Assembly (NCBI GenBank): GCA_036924285.1
Contig: JAYKYS010000006.1
Span: 32,276,001-32,340,000, forward strand
Reading direction: 5' to 3'
Length of the DNA stretch: 64,000 nt
Origin: Asterella californica
Lineage: Eukaryota; Streptophyta; Marchantiopsida; Marchantiales; Aytoniaceae
Every line of letters begins with the position of its first letter. Position 1 is the stretch's first letter. The notes below the pieces were generated by a model that saw only the letters and a list, made by a program, of their open reading frames with translations, searched no databases and had not been told where the DNA came from. Below are positions 40,037 to 51,143 of the stretch, in pieces. Position numbers and translations under genes: made by a program.

Positions 40037-42440
40037 TATCGTATAACGTGTTTTTCTGTCTAGGAATACACGGGGTATATGGCTGTGCAGAGATATGTGG
40101 ATTGACAAGGTTGGATCTAGATCTGGATGTTTCCACTCAAATGTTTCACTATCTACTCTTCTAGCCTGAGTGACCTTGTATCCGCTCGTCTCAAGTTTAA
40201 AGCTTGCTACGATCCAAAGTTACGTATAGGTTGCATAAACTTGTGTTACAAACAGATCTTTTGTATTCTAACTAAAAATACTCAGATCTGTATTATCTAA
40301 CTGAAGTTATTCATCTATATCACTGGAAGCCTGACTTCTGAATAGCTCCCCAGCGACGCTAACTGGCCATCAATCCAACTATCACAACTTCATAGTACAA
40401 TCAGAAGATACTAAGATCACTCAATCAACTTGATAGAGTATCGATACAACTTGCTGTACACCCTGGTCTACCAAGTATTCCAGCAAGGTAAAACATGCAT
40501 AATCCAAAACACTATTCAGATCTCAATATAGCACCAGCGGCGGTAGTACCTGGCAGCTCCGAGAACCCAAACAGCGGCTTAAGACTCATGGTGGCTCCGT
40601 TCTCCTTCATCACCAAGAGCTGAAATCAGCCCCACACCTTCCAATGTCGAGTTGTATGCAGGTATGGCAGTTTCAGCAACAAACTCCTCTCCAAATTGCT
40701 CGAAAATCATCAAATTGACAATAGATGATACCGAAAAACCCGAAACTGCTAATAACAGAAGTATTTTCGAACTTTGAGATCTCAGTCCTTCCAAACCACT
40801 CGACCAATGATGATCAAACTTCACAGGAAGCTTGATTGGACCCTTCACTCCTACCCTGAACAATTTTCAGGTCGAAATCTCAAACCAATTCTCAGATATG
40901 GATCAAACCGTAATCTGTGCTAACTTCAGAGCTTTACAGACCCAGGTACATTTGATCCAAGATTCTGAACAAACTACTCGACCATTTGAGGTGAAACTTC
41001 CCAAGTATCTTACTGATAAGGCATGCTTCAATCCTGGAAAGTTTCACTCAGAAATTCGAGACAGAATTTAAGCAATAGCAACCTATCCATGGCTATCACA
41101 GTTCGCTGTCCCCGCCTTATCCCGTCTGCACTTCTCAGCTTCAATCGGTCGGTTCAGAATCCAATTCGATCAAGAAACTGATGAAATTGATATCAAAACG
41201 ACCAGCACGTCGTCAGCTCTCCAACCCAACAGACAGCTCCTCAAAACTCCTCGCGAGTCTCTCGGAACAACCAGAAACGTAGCAGTAGGTACGAATTTCA
41301 CCCCCCTCCACTCAATCGATCATAACGCGCTCATACTTTCATCAAATCGATCGATTCTTCAGCCCAGATTGTAGCCCCGGTCGAGAGCTCTCCAACCATA
41401 CCCTTCGTTTCGCGAATGGACCTCTGAAGCCTCCAGAAACCACAGAAACGTCGCGAGGATCAGCTAGAACACCATTGGTCCAAAAGTGGACCAATAAGAG
41501 CAAAAAGAACTTTACTTTTTGTCTTTTCTCCTCTTAACTTTTCCCTTAGAACGAATTTTTACTCTCCAAGGAGACACAAGACATCAACAACACTCTAAGA
41601 CTTCACAAAAATCCTTCAGATATGTCGATGGATTCTTCGCGGTCCGTAACTACACAGAAGCGCTCAACCAGAATGAAACCAGTGAGCCGCAGACTAATAC
41701 AACGTCAATATTACAACTTGGAAACGTTCTACAATAAAAGGTATGACAAAAGGAAACGGTGAAGCTATCACTCGATTGTAATATTCTTGCCCGAAGTTTC
41801 TCACGATCCAAGCCCCATGATTGATCTTCGGTCTGCAATGGCACCGGACATCGACCCAAAGATTGAAAGGAACGTTCGATGGATAGTTGAGATCCATTGT
41901 TCCTCACAACAAAATGTACACCGTCATATCCCAAGTCTCTCCGTATGTTACGATTGGAAGGATCACCGGAAGCTGTAACTCCATCACCCTCCCCATGAAC
42001 TCATCACCAAAGTACGCAACTAACCACTGTCGAAAGTGATCGCGGTGGATGCAATGAAGCTTGATGTGAAACGGATTCGGAAAAGGAAGATCCGGAGCCG
42101 GTAACACACCTCCGTCCATAACCACCACTCCTGCAGTTCCTCACTCCTCCATGCAGATCACCGAGAACCCTTACGAATCACCCGCTGAGAGAGAATGTCG
42201 TATGAACCTTCGACCCACCATTTTATACACAATGCGGTGACAAGGACCACTGAAGTGAACGCGCACAGATCGATGACTTGGCACGTTCCTCTACCGTGCG
42301 ATCACTTAAACAGATAATCACAAACGTGGCACTCATCACACCGTTCGGCGAGTTACGCGATACGGTTCACGAAACACAGAAAAGAAACACAACCTAGGTT
42401 ACACAGGAATTTCACACAGGAGCCGAACCACAACACGACA
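40037..42440 (-). repeat. GyL copy 2, 3' LTR
   Basis: A 2,404-bp LTR, bounded inside by the sense polypurine tract AAGGGGTGGA at 42441-42450. It is visibly similar to the copy 1 LTRs but with scattered substitutions and short indels. Sense ends are TGTCGTG and ACGATA. Confidence 0.93.
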
Positions 42441-42501
42441 TCCACCCCTTCTAAACCTGCGCATCCTCTGGTATGCGCCAACACTCAAGTTGTGGTCGGC
42501 A

Positions 42502-45500
42502 TCACACTATATCTTCTTCTTCTTCACTGATGTTGTCGTGAGCAATATCTTCGTCATCCAAATCTTCTCCGTCATCATTCAAGATATCAAATTCTTCTCC
42601 GACTTCCTCCATGCTTATCCCTTCATCTCGCTTCTTGAAGAGTTTCACACGCTTGCCTGCAATGGGAACCTTGAGCTCTGCCCCATCAAGCTCTCTTAGT
42701 GAATATGTGGCATTGTCAAGCACGACAAGAACCACATACGGACCAAACCATCGCTTAGAGAATTTTCTAAGCGCACTGTGTTGGTTGTCCAAGCTACTAT
42801 CGTAGACCAACACCCAATCTCCTTCTTTAATCTCCTTCGGCCTTAATCGATGACGCTTATCGAATCTGTCTTTGTTTCTCAAGCGCGCCTCTTTCAGCTT
42901 CTCCAATGCAATCTCTACATCTTCAGGTCTTCTCTCTAGTTGACGGATTCGAACAGCAAGAAGATCTTCTGTAGACATACCATCCTCCCAAGGTAGAACA
43001 CTCCAAGTAGGTATGTGCTCCTCAATGGGCATGATAGGTTTCTGCCCCTGCATCAACTCCGCCGGCATATATCCCGTAACTGAACTATGAGTCGAACGAT
43101 CAGCCCATAATGCAAACGGAAGAAATCTTGGCCATTCTCTTGCCCTCCCTTTGCAAGCTTTCACAATAGCTTTCACAATAGGAGGATGACCACGTTCACT
43201 CTTCGCATTACCCTCCGGATTGTAGGCTGTGGTGAGAGCTAACTTCACACCACACCTCTTGAAGAACGCTTTAGCCTCATCATTGTTCAGCTCCCCTCGA
43301 TCAGCCGTGATCTTCCCAACACAACCATATCTACAAATCACATCTTCCAACAAGAATTTGCAGACTCCCTCTGTGGATTTTGTCCGTAAGGCTCGCCCTT
43401 CCACTTGGTTGGACAAATCCTCACGTGCCAAAACTAAGTATCGCATCTGCCATATACCAACTGGCATAATAACAAGATCTACTACCCACTTATAATGCAT
43501 TGCAAGTGGATAAGTAGGATGTAATCCATCTCGATGCCGAATTCCTGAATACTCTTGACAAGTTTGGCATGTATCCACAAATTGAACTACATCTCTGTAC
43601 ATGTTACGCCACCAATATCTCTCCTTCAGCTTTGTAAAGGTGGCATAAATACCTCTATGTCCTGCCCACAAGCTCTCATGAAACTCCTGCATGAGTAACT
43701 TCTGCATGTCAACCTTGCACACAACCCTTTGTGGCATCTTACCACCTTGCTTAGCATGTTTCCATAAATAACCACCTTGTAGCAAGTAGTTATAAGCCTT
43801 CCTCCTGATTTGTTTAAAGTGGGCATCACTCCATCCTGGCTGTCTAGTCAACAGGCTTAGATAGTGTCCTATGTCTATCCATTCTCCTTCATATAGCTCT
43901 TCCATGAATGGTTTCGAATGCTCACTCTCACCTCCTTGAGCTCTACAAAAAACAGTAGTACCAACGTCTTCTGTATCTTCTATCATCTCCTCCTCATCCT
44001 CATACCTCGCACGAGATAACATATCAGCTACTGGATTGTTCTTCCCCGCTATGTGTCGGAACTCAGGATTTAAGGACTTGATGTAAGCAATCCAGCGTAG
44101 CATAGCAATATCAGGAGTGTTACAGTTTGTAATCATCCCTAATAATGGTAAACAATCTGTTTCTACTATTACTGGCGCTCCAATCAAATAGTCCTTTTCA
44201 GCTTTCATAGCTGTAACTACTCCCCATAACTCTCTCTTCACTTGAGGATAGTTTCTATGTCGCTCACTCAACACCTTTGCTCCAAATCTGACTGCAAACC
44301 GATTCTCTTCTTCATCATCTTGTCCTACTGCCCATCCAATGGCTATCGGACTAGTATCAACAGTAAGTATCACTGGTTTGCTATCCTCGTAGCTCACACG
44401 ACGAAGTACAGGTGGAGAAGATAACAACTGCTTCAATCTCTGAATCGCCTCGGTATGTCTCTCCTCCCATGCAAACCTCTTGTGCTTTCTCAACAGATCG
44501 TAAAGAGGATCAGCCACATGTGCAAAATGTGGAATCCACACATGATAGAAGACACAAGCTCCAAGAAACCTTCTCACCTCTGTTGTTGAACCACAAGTAT
44601 CCTTCATCCGCCGTATAGCATCCACTTTACCAGGATCAGGCTTGCGTCCAAACCATCCACATAAGTGCCCCACAATCACAACCTCTCGCACTCCAAATGA
44701 AGACTTGGCACCTGATAGTGTCAAGTGCGCCTCTTCAAGTCGTGATAAGATTTTATCACAATCTGAAAAGTGATCAGCAACAAAGTTTCTACACCCCTTC
44801 TGATCCATTGTCTCATCTTTCTCCTCCTCAACGCATCCCTTAATTGGAATGTCATCCAAGAAAGGCATGGTCTTCTCAGGAATGAACTCACGGAGAACCT
44901 TGTTCATCCCGTTCATCATGTGCGCTACCGAGTTTGTTGCTCCTTGTGGTAGTGTGCACATTCTGACCAACCCCAACGGTGTCCTCATGGTGGTGATATC
45001 TCTACTCTGTTCAGCAAGTTGAAATTGATCGTATCCAGAGTAAAGATCTCCTATAGAGTAAATAGCCCTCCCAGCAAACGCTTCAGCAAACTCTCCGACG
45101 ATAGGTCCTATGCCTGTATTTCTGATGGTCACTTGGTTCACAGGTTGCATATCTTGGATGAACCGTAATGCACCACTCTTCTTTGGTACTGTAAACCAAC
45201 GACTAGAGTATGGTGCAAACGATGGTTCCAAGATCTTCATCTGCATCTTCTCCTTCAAGAGCTCTATGAGTTTCGGTAGATGCGCTCTAGGTACAGGAAT
45301 TGGCCTCAAATCCCAAGGAGCATGTGGAACTGTGAATATGATCATTGGCGCCACAATGCTAGGATCTACACATCCGATTTCTGAGGCTTCAAAAGCAAAA
45401 GCTTTCCCGTGCCTAGTTAACATCTCCCTAAACCTATTCTCCTCCACAGACAAAAGAAAATCTGCTGAACCAACCTTCAACTCCTTGAGCGTAGCTTCAG

Positions 45501-46005
45501 TGAACTTGTGACCGACCCGGCTAAGATCTCTCAAGCTTTTCTCCTTCGAAGATTGTTGGACTCGCTGGTTAGAATCACTAGGTAATGGCTGAGCAACAGG
45601 TTTTACCTTCTTGTCTACCGTTTTGTACCTAGTATCAACTCTAACTTCAGGATCTACGAATGACTCTATAGCTGTATAGAGTTCCCTAGAGTGTACTTCC
45701 ACCACATGATCCTCATCTTCTTGCTCATGCATAGCAAGTTCATCGATGAAATCTCCCAATCCTAACTCCAAATAAACACCTTCTATCTTATCATCCTCTT
45801 CAAGCACACCAACTCTCTTTAGATCTTTTTCAGTTTTTTGCACAACTTTCTGCTCCCACTTCTGCAAGTCAGCAAGTCGTGTATGTGTAGCAAATCCACT
45901 CCCAGAAAATCTCACAACTCCTGTACAAAAAGCACTTTCTTTCTCTAGCGAGAGTACCTTCTCAAGTGTACCACTATGTCCTCGCTCTATAGTAGTACTT
46001 GTCAA
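42502..46005 (-). CDS. GyL copy 2 pol: RT, RNase H, integrase
   Basis: 1,167 open codons entered from gag by a probable -1 shift. Domains in order are RT (MPFLDDIPIKG near residue 390), RNase H (VILTVDTSPIAIGW), and the connection (ADMLSRARY). The integrase finger has two His in HESLWAGHRG and two Cys in CQTCQEY. The catalytic core is marked by KWVVDLVIMP, KITADRGELNN and GNAKSERGH. A GPY module (RWFGPYVVLVV) and an acidic tail follow. There is no chromodomain. The enzyme would copy the element RNA and insert the DNA. Confidence 0.93.
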   Translation of the reverse strand: MTSTTIERGHSGTLEKVLSLEKESAFCTGVVRFSGSGFATHTRLADLQKWEQKVVQKTEKDLKRVGVLEEDDKIEGVYLELGLGDFIDELAMHEQEDEDHVVEVHSRELYTAIESFVDPEVRVDTRYKTVDKKVKPVAQPLPSDSNQRVQQSSKEKSLRDLSRVGHKFTEATLKELKVGSADFLLSVEENRFREMLTRHGKAFAFEASEIGCVDPSIVAPMIIFTVPHAPWDLRPIPVPRAHLPKLIELLKEKMQMKILEPSFAPYSSRWFTVPKKSGALRFIQDMQPVNQVTIRNTGIGPIVGEFAEAFAGRAIYSIGDLYSGYDQFQLAEQSRDITTMRTPLGLVRMCTLPQGATNSVAHMMNGMNKVLREFIPEKTMPFLDDIPIKGCVEEEKDETMDQKGCRNFVADHFSDCDKILSRLEEAHLTLSGAKSSFGVREVVIVGHLCGWFGRKPDPGKVDAIRRMKDTCGSTTEVRRFLGACVFYHVWIPHFAHVADPLYDLLRKHKRFAWEERHTEAIQRLKQLLSSPPVLRRVSYEDSKPVILTVDTSPIAIGWAVGQDDEEENRFAVRFGAKVLSERHRNYPQVKRELWGVVTAMKAEKDYLIGAPVIVETDCLPLLGMITNCNTPDIAMLRWIAYIKSLNPEFRHIAGKNNPVADMLSRARYEDEEEMIEDTEDVGTTVFCRAQGGESEHSKPFMEELYEGEWIDIGHYLSLLTRQPGWSDAHFKQIRRKAYNYLLQGGYLWKHAKQGGKMPQRVVCKVDMQKLLMQEFHESLWAGHRGIYATFTKLKERYWWRNMYRDVVQFVDTCQTCQEYSGIRHRDGLHPTYPLAMHYKWVVDLVIMPVGIWQMRYLVLAREDLSNQVEGRALRTKSTEGVCKFLLEDVICRYGCVGKITADRGELNNDEAKAFFKRCGVKLALTTAYNPEGNAKSERGHPPIVKAIVKACKGRAREWPRFLPFALWADRSTHSSVTGYMPAELMQGQKPIMPIEEHIPTWSVLPWEDGMSTEDLLAVRIRQLERRPEDVEIALEKLKEARLRNKDRFDKRHRLRPKEIKEGDWVLVYDSSLDNQHSALRKFSKRWFGPYVVLVVLDNATYSLRELDGAELKVPIAGKRVKLFKKRDEGISMEEVGEEFDILNDDGEDLDDEDIAHDNISEEEEDIV

Positions 46006-46010
46006 AAATC
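46002..46010 (-). promoter_or_regulatory. Probable -1 frameshift site, GyL copy 2
   Basis: Same GAT-TTT-TGA sense sequence as in copy 1. Pol has no early Met, so a shift of one base back on the T run would join the frames. Confidence 0.6.
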
Positions 46011-48383
46011 CTTGAACTCCTCCGTGACCTTAGGCAAGGAGCCACCCCTCAGATAATCTCTGTTCCGCTCGTGGTTTGCTGATACAGTTAGAAACTGTAC
46101 CGCTCTCTTGCCATCCTGACTTCTGATCCGCGCATAAGCAGATCCATCATCCAAAACCTTGGTCTCCATCCTCACAGCTGTAATGTAAGGTTGACCGAGT
46201 ATCATCGGGTATGACGTACTATCTTGAACAAAGAAGTTTTGTTCAATAGTTACATCTCCCACCTTTACTTTCACATCAGGACAAGCTCCATAGAGTTCTC
46301 CTCGTGTGTTGTTCGCTGTTCTGATCATCCAACCATGATCTATATCAACAGGCCATCCACCTTGCTTGTAGATGTCCTTAGAGACAATATTGATCTCTGA
46401 TCCATGATCAATGAGAGCAACCACCGGATCTGTCATCTCTCCTACCTTCACTAAGGCTTCGGTAGTAGCTCTAGCCCAATGTCCTCTAGTGTAATGACTA
46501 GGGACCTTGTCATCGTTATCATCCTCAAACCGAACCTTGCGGTTGATGCAGCATTGAGCTAGTTCTAACTCTTCCTCTCTTGATATCCTTGTGTCTAATG
46601 CATTAGACACAGCGGTTTCTCCTGCCAATTGCCTTTTTCGTTTGATGGTGTCAATAATGACATCATGAAACTCCCTCTTGGCAATCCCAAGGATCTCTCG
46701 CAAGGTAAACTCGATCTTGGCATTGAGTACTCTCTCTTCTAGTACTCCTTTCAGATCCGTAGCAGCTTCAATATCAGACTGAAGCTTGTATGAAGGAGAT
46801 TTACCTTTCTCCTTACCTCTGCTCTTCTCTGACTTCTCAGGAGTAGAGGATATGACCTCTTCCATAGTCTCCTCTGATAGAGACATAATCTCCGGTCTGA
46901 ACTTTTCTCCTCTTGTTTGCCTCTTGAGAGCTGTTCTCTCTTCGCTAGGGCCTGCTTCATCTCGTTTGCGCTTCTCCTCCATGAGAGCCTCATGTTGACT
47001 CTTCGCCAAATAAGCATGTACAGACATTGTATCCACAGGATCATCCCATCCAGTAGCACCTCTGATTGCTGTGGCTGTTCTGAGCAGCTCCTCCCTTGCC
47101 ATTTTCCCCCTTTTATTCGTGCTTACCGCGTGACTCCACATATCAAGAGTATCTCCATGCTTCTTAGAAGCACTTCTTTCTCGTACTACCTCAACTCCAT
47201 AAGTAGCAGCTTCTACCGACGCAGTAGCATGTTGAGATAGATACTCCTCCAGTACTTGCTTCATTCCTCCTTTCCCGAAGTTGGTTCTAAGAATCTCTCC
47301 ATTATCCTTCAGAGCAATCTTTCCTTCCTTCCAATAGACTACTCCATCTCGTAGAGTTTTGGCAAAATCACCACACTCTCTTCGAGCATGATCAGAACTA
47401 TCACACCAAATGCATCTCTGTACATAATCTTGCTTAGGAGCAAGTTTGGTATCATGTGCTCCTCCCTTCTCTTCCAACCTTGCTAACTTGATCTGCAAGT
47501 CCCTCATCCCTTTCACCAACTCTTCCATAGCATCTCTTTGCGGTGCAACTTTCGGGACAGGAAGAGTAGGAAGTGGAACTTGAGGTACATGCACAATAGG
47601 TGCTTGCATATTGGGTACCATTGGTTGTCTACGAGGTACTATGATCGGTGGTGGTCTCTCTTCTTGTCTTACCACCACCTTCCCTCTCCGGTACTCTCGT
47701 TTGGCAAGTACACTCACTGCTTCAGAGACTTTTCTCCAGTCAGTCGTGAGTCCGTTGTCTTCCATCCTATCTTCCAGAAGCAGCTCCAACTCCCTTTGTA
47801 ATTCATTGTTGGCTGCTTGTAGAAACAACTCCACCTTGTCGTTCTCCAATGTGAGCTTCTCCATCCGAGACAACTGAAGGAATTGTCTCTCATACTCCCG
47901 AAATAGCTCTGTGGCAACAAGCCCTTTGTTGGGTTTGTTTACCCACTCCATGAATGACTTCTTAGTCACTCGGTCTGCATCTTCTAAAGAATACTCTTCT
48001 TTCAGCTGAAGAGTAAATCCTTCCCACGTAGCACCATGAGATCGGATGATGTCCTTCATGTGCTCTCGTAGTTCAGGTACGACAGCAAGCGCAAATGTAC
48101 TCACCATCTCTCTTTCAGGCACCTTGCTCAACTCCATCTCTCGGGAATAGTACTTTAGGTACTTGGATATGTTCTTCCCGTCAAACTGATCTAGCAACCC
48201 CACAACAGATTGCAAGGCTTTAGTAGCCATTGCTTCTTTCCGTTCAGTGGCTTGCTGTTGTTGCATTACCAACGCGAATGCCTCAAGCAATCGCATATCA
48301 GACCGTGAAAGCTTGGTCACCTTTGGTGCCTCTCCAGATGTAGAAGCCTCATCTACGTAATGACCCAACCCTTCAATGTCCAT
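46002..48383 (-). CDS. GyL copy 2 gag-protease polyprotein
   Basis: 793 codons from ATG 48383 (MDIEGLGHYVDEAS). It has the same layout as copy 1: capsid, CIWCDSSDHARREC knuckle, charged linker, protease with IDHGSEINIV. A few substitutions separate the copies, for example ALAVV for AFAVV in the capsid. There is no break in the frame. Confidence 0.91.
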   Translation of the reverse strand: MDIEGLGHYVDEASTSGEAPKVTKLSRSDMRLLEAFALVMQQQQATERKEAMATKALQSVVGLLDQFDGKNISKYLKYYSREMELSKVPEREMVSTFALAVVPELREHMKDIIRSHGATWEGFTLQLKEEYSLEDADRVTKKSFMEWVNKPNKGLVATELFREYERQFLQLSRMEKLTLENDKVELFLQAANNELQRELELLLEDRMEDNGLTTDWRKVSEAVSVLAKREYRRGKVVVRQEERPPPIIVPRRQPMVPNMQAPIVHVPQVPLPTLPVPKVAPQRDAMEELVKGMRDLQIKLARLEEKGGAHDTKLAPKQDYVQRCIWCDSSDHARRECGDFAKTLRDGVVYWKEGKIALKDNGEILRTNFGKGGMKQVLEEYLSQHATASVEAATYGVEVVRERSASKKHGDTLDMWSHAVSTNKRGKMAREELLRTATAIRGATGWDDPVDTMSVHAYLAKSQHEALMEEKRKRDEAGPSEERTALKRQTRGEKFRPEIMSLSEETMEEVISSTPEKSEKSRGKEKGKSPSYKLQSDIEAATDLKGVLEERVLNAKIEFTLREILGIAKREFHDVIIDTIKRKRQLAGETAVSNALDTRISREEELELAQCCINRKVRFEDDNDDKVPSHYTRGHWARATTEALVKVGEMTDPVVALIDHGSEINIVSKDIYKQGGWPVDIDHGWMIRTANNTRGELYGACPDVKVKVGDVTIEQNFFVQDSTSYPMILGQPYITAVRMETKVLDDGSAYARIRSQDGKRAVQFLTVSANHERNRDYLRGGSLPKVTEEFKDF

Positions 48384-48441
48384 GGTGGCAAAACCACGCA
48401 CGTACCTCTCACCCTAGACTTTTCACGTCGAGTTCACCAGC

Positions 48442-50845
48442 TATCGTATAACGTGTTTTTCTGTCTAGGAATACACGGGGTATATGGCTGTGCAGAGATA
48501 TGTGGATTGACAAGGTTGGATCTAGATCTGGATGTTTCCACTCAAATGTTTCACTATCTACTCTTCTAGCCTGAGTGACCTTGTATCCGCTCGTCTCAAG
48601 TTTAAAGCTTGCTACGATCCAAAGTTACGTATAGGTTGCATAAACTTGTGTTACAAACAGATCTTTTGTATTCTAACTAAAAATACTCAGATCTGTATTA
48701 TCTAACTGAAGTTATTCATCTATATCACTGGAAGCCTGACTTCTGAATAGCTCCCCAGCGACGCTAACTGGCCATCAATCCAACTATCACAACTTCATAG
48801 TACAATCAGAAGATACTAAGATCACTCAATCAACTTGATAGAGTATCGATACAACTTGCTATACACCCTGGTCTACCAAGTATTCCAGCAAGGTAAAACA
48901 TGCATAATCCAAAACACTATTCAGATCTCAATATAGCACCAGCGGCGGTAGTACCTGGCAGCTCCGAGAACCCAAACAGCGGCTTAAGACTCATGGTGGC
49001 TCCGTTCTCCTTCATCACCAAGAGCTGAAATCAGCCCCACACCTTCCAATGTCGAGTTGTATGCAGGTATGGCAGTTTCAGCAACAAACTCCTCTCCAAA
49101 TTGCTCGAAAATCATCAAATTGACAATAGATGATACCGAAAAACCCGAAACTGCTAATAACAGAAGTATTTTCGAACTTTGAGATCTCAGTCCTTCCAAA
49201 CCACTCGACCAATGATGATCAAACTTCACAGGAAGCTTGATTGGACCCTTCACTCCTACCCTGAACAATTTTCAGGTCGAAATCTCAAACCAATTCTCAG
49301 ATATGGATCAAACCGTAATCTGTGCTAACTTCAGAGCTTTACAGACCCAGGTACATTTGATCCAAGATTCTGAACAAACTACTCGACCATTTGAGGTGAA
49401 ACTTCCCAAGTATCTTACTGATAAGGCATGCTTCAATCCTGGAAAGTTTCACTCAGAAATTCGAGACAGAATTTAAGCAATAGCAACCTATCCATGGCTA
49501 TCACAGTTCGCTGTCCCCGCCTTATCCCGTCTGCACTTCTCAGCTTCAATCGGTCGGTTCAGAATCCAATTCGATCAAGAAACTGATGAAATTGATATCA
49601 AAACGACCAGCACGTCGTCAGCTCTCCAACCCAACAGACAGCTCCTCAAAACTCCTCGCGAGTCTCTCGGAACAACCAGAAACGTAGCAGTAGGTACGAA
49701 TTTCACCCCCCTCCACTCAATCGATCATAACGCGCTCATACTTTCATCAAATCGATCGATTCTTCAGCCCAGATTGTAGCCCCGGTCGAGAGCTCTCCAA
49801 CCATACCCTTCGTTTCGCGAATGGACCTCTGAAGCCTCCAGAAACCACAGAAACGTCGCGAGGATCAGCTAGAACACCATTGGTCCAAAAGTGGACCAAT
49901 AAGAGCAAAAAGAACTTTACTTTTTGTCTTTTCTCCTCTTAACTTTTCCCTTAGAACGAATTTTTACTCTCCAAGGAGACACAAGACATCAACAACACTC
50001 TAAGACTTCACAAAAATCCTTCAGATATGTCGATGGATTCTTCGCGGTCCGTAACTACACAGAAGCGCTCAACCAGAATGAAACCAGTGAGCCGCAGACT
50101 AATACAACGTCAATATTACAACTTGGAAACGTTCTACAATAAAAGGTATGACAAAAGGAAACGGTGAAGCTATCACTCGATTGTAATATTCTTGCCCGAA
50201 GTTTCTCACGATCCAAGCCCCATGATTGATCTTCGGTCTGCAATGGCACCGGACATCGACCCAAAGATTGAAAGGAACGTTCGATGGATAGTTGAGATCC
50301 ATTGTTCCTCACAACAAAATGTACACCGTCATATCCCAAGTCTCTCCGTATGTTACGATTGGAAGGATCACCGGAAGCTGTAACTCCATCACCCTCCCCA
50401 TGAACTCATCACCAAAGTACGCAACTAACCACTGTCGAAAGTGATCGCGGTGGATGCAATGAAGCTTGATGTGAAACGGATTCGGAAAAGGAAGATCCGG
50501 AGCCGGTAACACACCTCCGTCCATAACCACCACTCCTGCAGTTCCTCACTCCTCCATGCAGATCACCGAGAACCCTTACGAATCACCCGCTGAGAGAGAA
50601 TGTCGTATGAACCTTCGACCCACCATTTTATACACAATGCGGTGACAAGGACCACTGAAGTGAACGCGCACAGATCGATGACTTGGCACGTTCCTCTACC
50701 GTGCGATCACTTAAACAGATAATCACAAACGTGGCACTCATCACACCGTTCGGCGAGTTACGCGATACGGTTCACGAAACACAGAAAAGAAACACAACCT
50801 AGGTTACACAGGAATTTCACACAGGAGCCGAACCACAACACGACA
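48442..50845 (-). repeat. GyL copy 2, 5' LTR with TATA-like box
   Basis: The promoter LTR of copy 2. TGTATAAAATGG in sense is at 50623-50634. The same candidate primer site as in copy 1 lies just inside at 48424-48441. Confidence 0.9.
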
Positions 50846-51143
50846 ACGTATTTATAAGCTTTGTGATTTAGATCAGATTGAGGATGAAGATCACTCATTG
50901 TACTTGGATATAAGATGTAGATATACGATAGTCTTTAGTGATTTTTGTACACTCTTACATATGCTGACGCTTTCACAAGGTTTATATATGAGAGACGTAG
51001 TCACCGATCGTACTAATACTCTTTGTATTAGAACTGATTCTTACGTTAGTTATTAATTTTTGATTTGTATTGTTCTATTGTATTTTTTTATTGCATTTCT
51101 GTCTTTTGACTCTTTGGGTCTCCTGGGTTTGATGATAATCATT
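50846..51143 (+). pseudogene. LINE-B ORF2 end and 3' UTR, right half
   Basis: Continues the LINE-B broken at 40036: KLCDLDQIEDEDH zinc motif (shortened by a small deletion), 3' UTR, hairpin at 51108-51120 and TGATGATAATCATTCATTC. From about 50990 the sequence duplicates 29877-30070. Confidence 0.8.

Larger units (their letters stand above)
40037..50845 (-). mobile_element. GyL copy 2: Ty3/Gypsy LTR retrotransposon, coding-complete
   Basis: 10,809 bp with LTRs of 2,404 bp (40037-42440 and 48442-50845) and the 4-base duplication ACGT at 40033-40036 and 50846-50849. Both open frames are intact. I saw one LTR difference (TTGCTGTAC at about 40450 against TTGCTATAC at about 48855), so this is a very young insertion and may still be competent. 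It lies inside a LINE-B whose sequence resumes in register. It has the integrase that copy 1 lacks and could supply it in trans. Confidence 0.94.
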
